Positions 13,042 through 25,213 of a stretch of 64,000 nt of DNA are shown here, in pieces. Within the stretch, counting starts at the first letter, position 1. Every line of letters begins with the position of its first letter. A model generated the notes under the pieces. That model saw only the letters and a list, made by a program, of their open reading frames with translations, was not told the origin of the DNA and did not search any database. The DNA is from Rhizoclosmatium globosum (taxonomy: Eukaryota > Chytridiomycota > Chytridiomycetes > Chytridiales > Chytriomycetaceae). The position numbers and the translations under genes are program-made. Where the stretch lies: the NCBI GenBank assembly GCA_002104985.1, contig MCGO01000004.1:744001-808000 (forward strand), in the 5' to 3' direction.

Positions 13042-14610
13042 TTATTCTGAATCACTTGATGCATATTGTACTAATGTAGAGCCCACAGCAGTTGCTCGTT
13101 TTTTGGTTGAGCTGGCACCTTTTTCTTTCGATGTGCGCTTCTTACTCTCTAGGGAACCTTGACTTGCCACCCCAAAATCTGTGATTGCAAAGGGATCCGT
13201 CTCAATTCTCCTAGCCCCCGAAAGAACTTGTTTCAATCCAGTCCCCGTCCCTCCTTTACTGCTTCCACCACTCGACGCAGATATTCCCTTTCCAGACGAA
13301 AAGATAGACTTTCCGAGAATAGCGTTTTTGAGTTGGGCCTTTGGGTCTTTTGAGTTTCCATACTCAATCGACTTTGAAATTACTTCATCTTCACGGGTTG
13401 TCGGAAGAATGTCGAGCAAGAGGTTGTGCTTGTCGCGAATGGCGAGTGAATCCTTTCTTTCCGCATCGCGAATCTTTTTTTCAACCTGGAGGGAAAAGTG
13501 TGAGTGCGGTGAAGTATTGTGGCGATAGAAATATTACTCTGAACTTCGCTCGGACTTTTTGAGACATTGTGAAAGGATCTTTCCACATTTTGTCGTTATA
13601 TTCCTGAAGTTGCACAGTTAATTCACGATAAACAAAATCACAATTTTCGTACCAGCAACTCTGAAACGGATGCTTTTGATTCTTTTGCTCGTTCTATGTC
13701 TGCATTCACTTTCTCGAGCTTGTACATTGGATCTTGAAGTCGTTCCGCTTCCTTATCATCTACATTTAAAACATTAGACTCAAAGACGGACTACTTGAGC
13801 GTATAACCTTTTAATGCGAGCGTTTCATTATCCTCTGGGTCGTATTCTTCCTCTCGTTTTCGTGCACCTGCAATGATTTGATATTGTGCATTCTGTAAAG
13901 ATGATATTAAAGCTATATTCCAAAATACGGACAAAATATTACCTTTGGATCTGTATGGATTTCAATCCAGTGATTGCAGAGATGGCATTTCATTCGAAAC
14001 TGCCAGATGGGCGTGGAATAATACATTCCGACTTTCTTCTTCTCTGCATTGTAACGAACACCTAGATTATTCGTTAACACGTAATGTTACTATAGAGATT
14101 TCTTGCCTTTTCCCACGTGATTTTCGCAACCCTCGCACCATATACTGAAGGGCATTTCGAATCTTTTTCACAGACGGTTGTTCAGTGAATTTCGAGGATG
14201 GTTTCATGGACAGTTGTTGATTACCGAATGATCAAGATTCCTTGGTCGAGTTTCCTCGCTCGATCGCGAAGCGGATGTTGACCGACAAATGTGTTAATTG
14301 AGCCCTAATTGATAAAGAGAAGAGTCTGAGTATAGTGAAGCGTTGTTGTTTAGGGGAATAGACTAGAATCCGCAGTTGTTGATGTATGCTCAAGGAGAAC
14401 TGAGACTCCTGAGTCATTTCGCATTTCTTTGTAAGCTTGTTATGAACCTCAATAGCATGAATGCGGATTGACAGGTGGGGTTGACTTGTGTGGATATCAT
14501 CTGTACCTTTGACGGATCCCAATCTGGTGGATAATACTTGTTCGTGGCTTTCCTTTCTGATAGCAAGTAAGATTAGAAGGTGTGTGTCTTCATCGTAACT
14601 CGCCTGCCAT
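13042..14610 (-). CDS. CWC16-family splicing factor (CCDC130/Saf4-like)
   Basis: At least eight exons on the minus strand. The spliced N-terminus reads [20 protein letters not shown], then [39 protein letters not shown] and [19 protein letters not shown], giving the two CxxC pairs of the Yju2/CWC16 zinc-binding core. The segment [20 protein letters not shown] resembles CCDC130/Saf4 rather than CCDC94/Yju2. The family acts in the spliceosome around the catalytic steps. Two introns appear to begin GC instead of GT: one after ATGGCAG (14603-14557, donor GCGAGT) and one after GGAAAAG (donor GCAAGA, near 14114); no GT alternative keeps the conserved residues. The C-terminal exon (13042-13419) is basic, Ser/Gly-rich and disordered. 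Confidence 0.9.
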
Positions 14611-14664
14611 TCTTGTGCTCTTTGGTTGAGTTTTTTGCACTGAAACTGACTCCACTCCCAAACG
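14611..14664. promoter_or_regulatory. 54-bp divergent promoter region
   Basis: Only 54 bp separate the minus-strand CCDC130-like ATG (14610) from the plus-strand TRIAP1-like ATG (14665). Both transcription starts and both 5' UTRs must lie in or overlap this gap or the opposite coding region. No TATA box is visible. Confidence 0.6.
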
Positions 14665-15132
14665 ATGGCTTCATTATCTCCCGAGTGCACACCGCTTAAG
14701 GTAAGCAACGTGTTTGATATGAGTGTATGCTAATGGCATCGGCTGGGGCTATAGGATGCCTATTACAATTGTTTCAACAAGTGGTATGCCGATGAACTTC
14801 TGAAAGGCTCGTTTGGAGGCTCGAAGAAAGCAGCTGTATCAAACGAGTGCCAGCAGTTGTTTGAAACATATAAGGAGTGTGTATGGGTGCGTCTTTCAAA
14901 TACCCCACCTGTTACATATCGAAGGAACAACTATTTGGAACGATATTGTGCTGTATTGTGAAGTTACACTTGCGATTGGAATGTGTTAAAGTGCAAATTG
15001 GATCTTTTGAATCATGTTTGTCTCCCAAAGTATCACTTGGACTAACCACGACTAATTTCACAGAAAGCCATCAAGGAGAAAAAGATTGATACTCTCATCA
15101 ATGAAGCGCGCAAGGATGATCAAAGCAAATGA
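14665..15132 (+). CDS. TRIAP1/Mdm35 mitochondrial lipid-transfer chaperone
   Basis: Three exons (14665-14700, 14755-14886, 15064-15132) encode about 78 residues, too fragmented to appear as one open frame. The protein is a twin CX9C type: CTPLKDAYYNC and CQQLFETYKEC each have nine residues between cysteines, and the fold sequence CFNKWYADELLKG and CVWKAIKEKKI match TRIAP1/Mdm35. The family sits in the mitochondrial intermembrane space, imported through Mia40, and partners PRELI/Ups proteins in phosphatidic acid and phosphatidylserine transfer. Exon 1 encodes just 12 residues. The second intron is 177 nt, about three times the local norm, with no feature I recognise. Confidence 0.9.
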
Positions 15133-15232
15133 TGATGCAGGGATTTCTGAATAAAAAGTGATGAAGGGAGATAATGAACATCTTTCGTTGCTAACGTGTC
15201 AAGCAGCTCCACGGGAGGCCAGATGAACTATT

Positions 15233-17096
15233 TTAGTGCAATCTCAGATTTAAGTCTGTTCCTGTCGCAATCCAAAGTGCATTCATTGGATGTTTGATTC
15301 CCCAACGAAACTCGCATGAATGTTTGACTCGAATCGGAAACCTCGTCATCTCATCATCTCCAATGTCCACGACACGACCATTTGCAACGCTTCGTCCGCT
15401 TTCAAACTTCCACGCCCTCACATACCCATCAGAACCACCTCCAACTAATACCCCACGACCTCCTACAAAACCTCCACCAACAACACAAGCGTTCAGCTTT
15501 GTAAACGAATTCACGCTTTTTGCAGAAGTTACCAGTTCCGCAAACCCCGAATTTGCACCTTTCACGTTCGTAGATGTGTTGCGCAGGTCCCACACCTTGA
15601 CGTCCCCATTCATTTGTGTGCTCAACAACAAGTCTGGACTTGCAATACCCCAACCGAATGACAGGTCGCAAACGGGACTTGGATTATTTCGAGTTTTTGC
15701 ATCGACGAGGATCCATGATTGCATGGAACGGCGGTCGACGCCGTGGATTGTTCCGCTACGTGATCCGCACACAAGAAGGTTGTTTGATGAAGGATGCCAG
15801 GTTTGCGAAAACACGTCACTGATGGAAGACTTCAGGTTTGTTGATGAGGTCGTTGGTCGTGATTTCCAGTTTGTTGTTATGAATACTTGTCCTTTGGATC
15901 CCCCTATTTTCCCATTCATGGTCAGTAAAGACTAATGAAAATCAGGAGCTCACCTCCAGAGAATACAGAGTTTGTTCCTATTCCACCTGCTGCACAAGTC
16001 CATACACTTGACTTTGAAGGACTGTAGCGATACAATAAACCTGACACGACTCAATACTTAATCGGTTCTAGGTGAAAGGGCTTACTTGAATTTTTCAATT
16101 TTCCTTCGATGTCTGTGTCATACATGTAGAGCTGAAAGGATCCAGGTCGAGCTCCACCCAAACAAGAGGATCTAGCAAAACCAAATATTAATTGCTGTAC
16201 CTGTAAGACGAGCAAGAATATATGTATACGCACACGAAAAAGTCTGATTCCATTTCCTCATTTCGACCAAACTCAACATTAGAAATGGCTGAGGCTTCCT
16301 GTAACCGAAGGGAGCTGATGACGTCAAACTTTGATCCCAAATCCGTAGGCTGATGCAGAGAGAGAATATTCACGCCTGAGTCACTTGCAATGGCCACATG
16401 TGGTTTTGATGGATGTACCTATTGAACAGAATAGTCAACTCATAGTTCCACTAGATACAAATATTTTTACATCGAATTCTTGAACTATTCCATTGTAGAT
16501 CCAGGGACGTAAATCGAGAGAGAATCGCTTTTGGGGGTCATTCAATGGGTCCTTAAACGTACCACCATTTCCATTTTTGACCAAGGTTTCCTTCGCATTC
16601 GAGAGCATGGTTTCCACCTTCAATTCCCAGACCAAATCTTTTGATACTGAAGGTTTCACACTTCCTATTTCACGCGCTCGAAGGATGGAATATAAACTCT
16701 TTGTAGGTTGTTGAGGGCGAGCACAGAGACCTGTGCGCGATATGGTTGGATTGGATGGTTGAGTTGAAGATAGCAAAACATGTCTATGCTTTTTCTTTTT
16801 CCGTTGTTTGTGTGTTGTTGAGGCTGGTGTTGGTGTTTGACTGTTCGCAGCTTCAATCTGTTCTCGCCGTTTCTTTTTCGCGATGTAATCTTTTGTAATG
16901 AAAGCCGGACGATGAGCTGTTTCAGAGGATCGAGTTTGAAACTGTGAATCTGCCGAGGAAGCTGGGGCCTGCGAGTTCTTCATGATCTTGAAGTACCGGT
17001 TCTTCTCTGCATCCTAAAAAGAAGGCATAAACCATGTGAATGCTCGTGAGGCAGGGCACATACATAATAATAACCAGGTATGTCCAGAGGAGGCAT
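15233..17096 (-). CDS. WD40 protein, DCAF4-like
   Basis: Multi-exon. A tiny first exon (17096-17064) encodes MPPLDIPGYYY, spliced to DAEKNRYFKIM, together giving the IPG-x-YYD-x-EKNRYFKI N-terminus of DCAF4/WDR21 proteins. A Lys/Arg-rich linker (KKKKHRHV) follows, then WD repeats: VHPSKPHVAIASDSGVNIL, TWHPSSNNLLVCGSRSGTI, LLSTQMNGDVKVWDLR, GGRGVLVGGGSDGYVRAW, and a final ALWIATGTDLNLRL. DCAF4 proteins are substrate receptors for CUL4-DDB1 ubiquitin ligases; that role is inferred from the family. Introns sit near 16480-16425, 16230-16170 and 15955-15900. The ATG at 15919 is inside an intron and is not a start. Shares a 44-bp promoter with the F-box gene. Confidence 0.82.
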
Positions 17097-17140
17097 TTGG
17101 AAGACTGGTTTTTTCTTTGTTCCATTTCATATCACTTTGG
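17097..17140. promoter_or_regulatory. 44-bp divergent promoter region
   Basis: The DCAF4-like ATG (17096, minus) and the F-box ATG (17141, plus) are 44 bp apart. Both genes relate to cullin ubiquitin ligases by family, so shared control is conceivable but not shown. No known motif is recognised. Confidence 0.55.
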
Positions 17141-19143
17141 ATGGGAAGCAAGACAGCCGAAAACACACCATCACTGCCACTGCAGATCGTTGAGCGCATT
17201 CTCCGGTACACGGACGCAGCAACGATTGGGCGGGCGCACCAGACGTGCAAGGTGCTGCACCGGCACCTGACGAGCCTTCGCCCAAACGAACAGGATCGGC
17301 TCTGGAGCGGCGAGGCCAGTGCGCCGGTCTTTGTCTTTGTCTTTGCCGACGAACGCGTGGCCGATCGGCTTCGGGCGCAGCGGCGGTGGGAGCGCGTGGC
17401 CCTCAACAACAACAACAACAACAACAACAACCTCGGATTCAAATACAAAATAAAGGCTCAGTTGGCGCCGGTCGAGCCCCTGAATGCTGCGATTCTGGCT
17501 GCAATGAAACGTGCTAAACTGGCTTCGGCAAACAAGGCAACGAAACGTGTTGCCGTCGCTGTCAACGACACGAATGCTTATATGGGTGCCACAAAGGCCC
17601 TTCATGTTCACTTGACCGTCGATGTTCCTGCTACTTCTACGGCTGCTCAATCGCCATTGGTGCTGCCCCGTAGCACCCCATTGCTCTTTCTTCAGTCCGC
17701 TCAACCACGGAACTTACAAATCACAAACTTGCTGACATATGCTCGTGTTCCCCTGCTGCATTCTGTCAAGAAACCTTTCGTGTTTCGAATTCTAAACTGG
17801 ACTCATACTCCCTTCATTTACTTTGTGGATCGTGATACATACCAGCGTCGAATGTGGTATTATGATTCAGCAGTACAATCGATTCTGCCTGTTGTTGCTG
17901 TTTCTGCAATTCCGGAAGTGGTGGTTACAAACGAAGAAGATGCGCCGGCAGTCCTTGCAGAATATTCATTGATTGATCCATTCGCTCATGTTGTTGATAT
18001 GAATGATGCAAGTGTCAATGACAATTTTGCAGGATTTGGTAATGTCGTTGTATGGTGGACCTGGGTTGGAGGAAGACGCCGCAATCAGAATCATGGGAAC
18101 GAAGCGGAGGAGGAGGAGGGAGAAGAGGAAGATGACGAAAATGAAGGTTTGGAGCCAGGGCAGAGAAGGGGACCACGTCGTTATGAGCTCAAAGTCCATG
18201 CTTACGAAGTTTCGAAAGAATCTGATGTCGAAGGCGCCGGAATTCGTGTCAAAGTGAAACAATTGTGGGAAGAACGTATTCACTTGACCTCGTCACAAAA
18301 TCTCAGTGCCCATATGACCAATAATCGCTTGCATATATTTCACCACAAAAAGTTCTTGCCCAAAACTCATGCCGAAATCGTTGGTTTGTATTTTCTTTTC
18401 ATCCATGAAATATCTAAGGTTTTCTAGCCAAGTACAGTTTCAATCTCACCCCAGAAGGAGGCCTCAATCTTGATGAAACCATTATTGAGCCAGTTCGCGA
18501 ACCTGTTGAAGAATCTCCCGATGGCGCAGAAATTGTCCCACAAAAAGAGCGCCCAGCAACAGAACGGGAATTAATCGGATCCCGCGCAAACAACCAACGC
18601 GTTTACACTCGTTTCCATTGTCTCGAGTTCCACAACGAATTCGACTTCTTCAAACCTGACGGCAGTGCGATCGGCGAGGGAGAAGACGATGAAAACACGG
18701 ACACGAATATTTCAGGATACGGGTTTCCATCCTGTGATAAACGACTCTTCACGGGGCGAGATGCGTCCTTGGGGAACACTCCTTCAACTGCGAAGCAAGC
18801 GGATCAGGATGTTGCGACGGGGTCGGGTGGACTTGTGTTGAGTCTTGTTCCCATTGTCAAGAATATTTGGAGGCCGGGGAAGAGACAAATCAGTGAAGAT
18901 GGTCGTTTGCTTGTTGTTGCGGGTGTTGAGGGGTCGCGTCGGTGCTTGCGGGTTGTTGATATCGCAAATGGGGATGCGGAAAGTGGATTAGTCCACGCGT
19001 TCTATCTTGATGATGAGACTGGAGCTCTTGCTCCTGATGGCCGTAAAAGAAAGAAGGTGGGTGGTGGTGTTTGGGTTGTGGAACTGGACGATTCCCCACT
19101 TGGTTGGAGCGTTTTATTCGTAGAGTGTGGAGGTGTGCAATAA
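17141..19143 (+). CDS. F-box domain protein
   Basis: Two exons (17141 to about 18384 and 18428-19143; intron gtttgt...ttctag) encode about 650 residues. The ATG at 17141 begins MGSKTAENTP followed at once by an F-box helix set (LPLQIVERILRYTDAATIGR), so it is preferred over an upstream in-frame ATG. F-box proteins link substrates to SKP1-cullin-1 ligases. A run of nine Asn codons (AAC, 17406-17432) follows the F-box. The rest has no recognised substrate-binding repeat, though VAKYSFNLTPEGGLNL, RVYTRFHCLEFHNEFDFF and GRLLVVAGVEGSRRCLRVVD suggest a beta-rich fold. An acidic run (about 18105-18145) is disordered. The substrate is unknown. Convergent with the next gene, 93 bp apart. Confidence 0.75.
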
Positions 19144-19236
19144 TAGGCCTAATGACATTATATTGAATGAATAAAAACGAAAGACCGCAAGTAACTAAGA
19201 AAGAAAGGTGTTGGGGAGAGAGGGAGGATCGAGTCT

Positions 19237-20561
19237 TCAGTTTTGCGCTGCCTTCTGTTTCTTGAATAGCTCTATGCATTCTTTTGAACTGACACCGTAC
19301 GATCGTTCGGCGGCAAAGATGTAGTTTGGAACTAAGTATGGTGGTTTTAGTCACAACAACAAAACATCCAGTCAACAGAATTTCTCACTGTGACCCCGGT
19401 ACCCTGGAATAGGCATGGATTCGGCCAACTGCTTGGCAGGAAGTCTAGTTGACTGACCGCTCACAATTCTTCCACGGTCATCACGGTTATTAAAGTTCTC
19501 ATAAGCAATTTCCGTAGTCTTCCCAAACGTTGTAGCGAATCCATATTTGCTGCCAGGAATAAATCCGGTGAAACCTGCACAATTGTTAGCGCATCTTGGT
19601 TTTACAGATGAAAATGTAAAGCTTCAGGTTTTACCTGGGATAGGGTGTGTTGAGCTAATATTCTTCACTTTAACTTCACGATGAGGCTCCTTGTAAGGAT
19701 CACGCGCTGGCCTTGGAGCAGTGAACTCATCAATAGCCTTTCTGACGCTGTCAGAGTATGGCTGTTGTGAAAAAATCAACAATCTGTTCTGGATTACTTC
19801 ATCAAGTCAAAAAATTGTACCTCGCCAAAGTGATTCTGAAGACGCGGGACAAATCCAGTGTAACCAGAAATGTAAGTCTTTTCTGGGTGCTTTGCTGGCA
19901 ATTTGTAAGGACTCTTGTCATCTGCTGGACTGGCTGCTGCAGCGTAGGCAAAGCTTGGTTTGGCAGGGTTTGCTGCTGCGCGTTTCTTGGTCTTGTCCGA
20001 AATTGCTGGTTTCTGTTGGTCCTTGATGGCTTGTACGCGTTGAGGTAGTTCATTGCGAGACTTCAACATTGACTCGAAATCGACAAGGGATGCGTTTGTT
20101 GTTTCAACGTAGGGTCTTCCAAAATGCTCTTGAGATCTTGGAATGTATCCTAGTATCATAAAACAAGGTTATTGAAAGGTATAGCGAGATTGCGGAAAGG
20201 TTGAAATGCAAACAAAGTTCCGTTTCATGGGAATCAATAATTCAAGCCACATACCAGTGTATCCAGGAACAGGTGGGAACGAGAAACGGTCGTCACCAGT
20301 GGCGTATTTGTTGACTCGCTTCCAAACATATTCCTTCTCATCACTTGATTTCTTCGCGTGAGATGATGACCGTTGTGCCAGTAATTCTTCACGTCTCGTT
20401 GATGCTGCTTTTTGAATTTCTCCTTGTTTCAATGAAGGGTCTGTATGGAGAATGTGGCGCGTTGCATTTCCATATGTGAGTCCAAATTGATATTTCAAGG
20501 AAGGCACAAATCCAGCAAACCCTGGTGTTGCAATACACGTTGTTTCTTCTTTTAGCGTCAT
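19237..20561 (-). CDS. CIMIP2/FAM166-type ciliary microtubule inner protein
   Basis: About five exons. The protein is built from repeated modules of the form PG-(Y/F)-xG-(F/Y)-(I/V)-P-x-(L/S)-x-x-x-FG: PGFAGFVPSLKYQFGLTYG, then YTG-YIPRSQEHFGRPYV, GYTGFVPRLQNHFGE, GFTGFIPGSKYGFATTFG, and GYRG-HIPNYIFAAERSYG. These are the DUF2475 repeats of CIMIP2/FAM166 proteins, which line the lumen of ciliary doublet microtubules. Five copies make it longer than most animal members. Its presence argues that the organism builds a flagellum, hence zoospores. Exon joins fall inside the repeats (for example TG-YIPR at about 20258/20152). Stop TGA at 19239-19237. A GCP5-like gene lies just upstream on the same strand. 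Confidence 0.85.
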
Positions 20562-20741
20562 TCGGAACTAGTTCAATCCCTCGCTTTTGAAGTTGGCCTG
20601 ATTTCTGGGTGGAATAGGGAACGTGATTCCTTTGTCTTCCAAGATTTTCGGAACCTCAAAACGAACAAAGGGGTTTTCAGGTTGACAGCAAGCTCCAATC
20701 AAATCAATATTACAATTATGTCGACATATAAATACATATGG

Positions 20742-23700
20742 CTAACCACGTTCACTATTTCTCAAGAACACAACCAACGCTGCCAACTTTGGCATACCAT
20801 GACTAGCCAACGCGGTCACACTATTTACAACAAATCCCTCCACTTCCATAAAAGATCCATATATATTGGATACTGCAGCTCCAAATTTGGCACCTTCATT
20901 CTCAATCTCCTTTTGAATTCGCTCCTCATCCAAACTTCGCCCTCCAATCTCGTTTAGTAGCGAAGAAGTTGGAGACGCTCTGCCCCCATCTGCTAGGAAT
21001 GATGATGCACGTTTCATTCGCGAGATCCCTGGCGACGATGGTCTTTGCGGAGATTTGGCGGGTCCTGAACCTTGAGGAGAAGCTGGTGGTCTTATACTGG
21101 TAGGAATGGACGATTTACGTCCAGAGGGAGAAGAAGGTGTCGGTGAAGATAAGTTACTTATTGATGATGCTCGTTCTCGTGGTTTGGGAGACGGGGACCC
21201 AAACGACGGCTTTGGCAAGTGAGAACGACTTAAGGCAGGGGATGCCAATGTAGTAGGTGTCACAGAGGGTGATTGCGCTGGTGAGGCCAGTGGAAGATCT
21301 TTTCCTGACCGAATAATGTCCAGATTGGAATCGAACCTCATACACATGTCCGAGAACTTCACACAAAGATCCAAAGACTTGTAGATCGCATTTAGAATAG
21401 AAGCAGCCTAATGATTGTCAGAAATGAGTGCTTGAACTCGAGTCATTACCTTTTCGTTGAGCAAGAAGAAGTGATCACAAATATCCGAAACAAATGCTTC
21501 ATGAAATGAATTCAGTTGGTCTAAATCGTAGAAGTCCACGATTTCTCGCATAAATACGTCGATCGCCGGTTGAATAACCTTGATGTAATTCTGAACACTT
21601 CATTCACAAATAAATGTAACTTACGGCTGTCATCGCAAAGCTTGTCATTCCCTCACAAAATACTTTCATTTTACGTCTCAAAACAGTTCTCTGCCTCATC
21701 CATCCATACTTGGATCCATGCGATTTTTTATCCATCGACAATGTCTCGCGATCTAACCGATTCCTCGCCAACGACAACTGCATCAAAAACACAAAAGCCT
21801 TATTGTACAATGTCAACGATTTAGGCGTGATGACACAATTCAATGGCCATGCAACCTGCATATTTATGTTAATCCAAAAATCTTTTGACCCCATCAGCTT
21901 ACATCATATCCAACTTTAACACACTCAAGTGACTTGATGTAAATGCGCGCTCCTTGTCTTCGGGCCCTCATTTCAGGAGTTACTAGCGTTTCATCTATGA
22001 TCAATGAAACGCGTTCTGGTTCTTCAATCCACATTTTCAAGTCCACATCATCAGTAGGTTCCAATGCAGCGACGGAAGCATCAAAAACAGACTGCAGAAC
22101 GCCAGGTCTTCGCCACAGTTCTCCCGTTCGGATCTGAGGATGATATCAGCAAAGTTGACCAACACTATCTTAAAGAACCCAACCTTGTCAGCAACTTCAT
22201 CAATAATGCAGCCCATAAGAAGGCCTGAAGTCATCAAGAAAACTCGCTGTAAGGTCTGCAAATGAGACAGGAGGCGACCATCGACACCAAGAAGTCGGTT
22301 AGTCAAAATCTTTCCCACAGATTGAAACTTGGGTTCCAAGACAGAAAGAAGGGAGCGATCAAAGTTTTCTTGAAAAGGCCGCCAAAGTTGTTGTTCATCT
22401 GGATTGGAACGGAGTTCACAAATATTCCAAAATAAACAACACAAAAACGTACTGAATTCTAGCTTCTGAACGCGATTAATCCACACAACTACATTGTTTG
22501 CCTTCTTTTGGTCTTTTTCGCTTTCACTTAATAGCAGAGACTTGGAAATGATATTGGAAGGATTTTCTGGTTGCCATACGCGATCAAATAACAACAACGG
22601 CGGTGACGTCTCGTTTTCATTGATAGAAATTTGATGGGTTGAAGTATTTTCTGCTGGAGACTCCTCTTCTGATGCTGAAGTGGATTTTGCCATTGGAATA
22701 ACCAATAATTCTGCCAAGTTGTCCAACACTGAGCTGAATATACCGTTTCGCAAATCTGGGATCACATCTTTCAACTGAATTGAGGGGAGAAACGTGATTA
22801 ATGAACACAGGAGCAAAGTGGTTATAGGATCATCTCACCAACTCCGGATCCATGGCTTTCAGCGCAACCAGACATTTTCCAATCACTAGAACCTTTTGAA
22901 AACATGCTTTCAATACAGCTGGGACATCGTCTTCCCGGAAAGTGAACTTGGATGCCCAAAACTCATCCGACTCGATTGCAACCTTCTCGTCGCTAGGTTT
23001 TCTACATCAATACGTAACGATTATACCGTAGCGAAAACAAACAAACCATATTACACCAAGGCTTCTTCCAATTTCACCATCCAACCACCAAGTTTCAATT
23101 CCTGAGAACCAAGGATCGAGAATCCGAATCAACGTGCATAGGCCCCATCGATATCCACGCGCGTCGCACGTTTCTTGATACAATGTGACTCGTGATGTGA
23201 AACAGTTGATGAAGGCCAAGGGCGAAAAATTTGGCACAGACTGGATCCTACCCGATTCCCTGATGGTCACATAGAAATCCTCTAACGGCTTGAAATGAAG
23301 CACCGTTTCATCCAGCAAGTCAATCAGTGACGCTGCGTGTGTTGGTTGATTGTCTGTGTGAAAGAAAAATGAGAAAAAAATTTGACCAACAAACACACAC
23401 CATCTGAGGTTCTTGTCGTGTCAAAATAAAAGATTTCTTTCTCAACAATCCATTCCTGATGATGATGCAGAGTCTCAGTGACAATAGTGGTGATGGCTTG
23501 AAGGCATGGGTGGAAGAGCGGTGGGGGTTGAGGTTCTTCCGATTGAACTCTACAACGACAAAGATATGAGTGATACATTGAGTAATAAGTTAAATACTTG
23601 TTCACAAATGCCGTCAGTTTTTTAACGATGGTTCCGAACTTTGCAAAACGGCCAAGGAGAGATTCCAAAGTCTCGACCGTCATATGCGTCAGACAAGCAA

Positions 23701-25148
23701 TCATTTTAGGCTATTTGAGATACGTTAAAAATGGAAGCTTGTTGAAGGACGGCCTAACCTTATATGTTAACCCATCAGGTGAAATTTGAAACATCTCCGC
23801 AGGCAAACCCGATAATATATATAGAACTTCCCGAATGACATCAAGTTCCGAAATATATGTTGTGGTAGTCAGGGGAACTCCGAAGAGTTCCGGGTTCGCG
23901 ACTTGGCTTGAGGCAATGGCAGGTGCTACAACAGCTGTCAGAAACAATTCAGCAATCGAGACGAGGATTACCCAACGTTGATGGAATACTTAAATCGAAT
24001 TCAATATCTTTGAAGGAAGTTAATACGGGGATTTCCATAATGCAGGTGTGCTCACTTGGTGGATATCTTCCTTGATTATTAGGATTCCAGTATTGCGACT
24101 GAATAAGATCCACCAACTCCTTGTCTTCCTATGAGAACGCATTAAATCGCGGTTTTGGCTTGTATGTGTATACCTTCATTGTCTCATGTGTAGGACTGAC
24201 AATGCCCAATGCAGACTCTGTGGCCTCATATTCATCTTTGACTTCTATTGACTCAGGTGCAACAACAGACGATATTTGCTCACCCGAGCTCTCAATAAAA
24301 TCTTCGTCTTCGTCACTTGTCACTTCATCGTAACTGATGCTATTCCAATGATCCCCTTCCAATGGTTCTGCTTCCATTATTTCTTTCCATATTTGTTCGT
24401 CCGCAATCTTCGGATTCTTTCGTGTTTCTTGAAGTTCGGTGACGAATGCAAGCGACGATACGACAACAGAATCTGCTTCCTTTGTCTTTTTTTTGAAAGA
24501 TGCGAAAGCTAATGAAGATGATGACTGATGCGTTTTGAAGTTTGGTGATGAGATTGAAGCTGGAGGCGATGGAATTGTGTTTTGTGAAGCATTGGAATCT
24601 TGGTTGGAATTTGAGAGTAGAAGGAGGAAAGCAAGCACTTGATGAATCTGTTAACAGTTTGGGGTCATGAGAATCCGGTCATGAGAATCCGTAAATGCCT
24701 AAGTTTCTTACGGCATAAGGGTTAAGAGAATCTTTTCCTGTGAGGGTTTTGAGTTGCAGGCATTCGGCTAGGAGGAGTTTCATGGCATTCGCCTTATCTG
24801 ATTCACCAAAGAGATCCCACTTTTCAATCAGGCTGAAGGTGGTTATCGCGGGAGGATTAGTTAAGGTTGCTACGGGCATGGGATCCTTACCCATTGTATT
24901 GACCCAGGACCCTATCTTCGTTTGCAGACTGATATGAGTGCAATGCCAGAGAGTTTGACGCCGACTTTGCAGCTTTAAGCAGCTGAAACACAGCAGAAGT
25001 GTAAGCAAAGCAGTATGTTGTATTGGAGTGAGCTCACAGTGGGCGAGTCATCAGGGACATTTGAAGCACGGGCGATGGCAGCGACTAGACGGTGGATATT
25101 CCTTGTTGTTGCGAGAGACACGTTGCTCTGGCTGCCGCTCTTCCGCAT
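20742..25148 (-). CDS. Gamma-tubulin complex component 5-like
   Basis: Many short exons over 4.4 kb. The first exon starts at ATG 25148 (MRKSGSQSNVSLATTRNIHRL), continuing LVAAIARASNVPDDSPT then LLKAAKSASNSLALHSYQSA, like GCP5 N-termini. Later GRIP segments are clear: SELDVIREVLYILSGLP, LLGVDGRLLSHLQTLQRVFL, ELWRRPGVLQSVFDASVAAL, VAWPLNCVITPKSLTLYNKA and FLMQLSLARNRLDRETL. A Ser/Pro-rich insertion (about 20960-21310) splits the C-terminal helical domain. The protein should sit in the gamma-tubulin ring complex that nucleates microtubules, including at basal bodies. The frame ends at TAG 20742; a weak splice (donor gttagc near 20759) would extend it to a stop at 20568. I cannot choose between the ends. 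Tandem GGTCATGAGAATCC copies sit in an intron near 24662. Confidence 0.83.
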
Positions 25149-25213
25149 TCGTTTGTTTGTGTGATATTCTTCCCCCTTTCGGACTTTCTTTGCTTTTTGC
25201 AAAACCCAAGACC
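25149..25213. promoter_or_regulatory. 65-bp divergent promoter region
   Basis: The gap separates the GCP5-like ATG (25148, minus) from the PPR gene ATG (25214, plus). It is pyrimidine-rich on the plus strand, with no TATA box. One of three divergent pairs in the window with gaps of 65 bp or less. Confidence 0.5.

Noticed and set aside
15900..15935. ATG at 15919 as start of a separate WD40 gene
   Set aside because: It lies in an intron of the DCAF4-like gene; splicing FSG-GSKGQVFITT joins the exons in frame.
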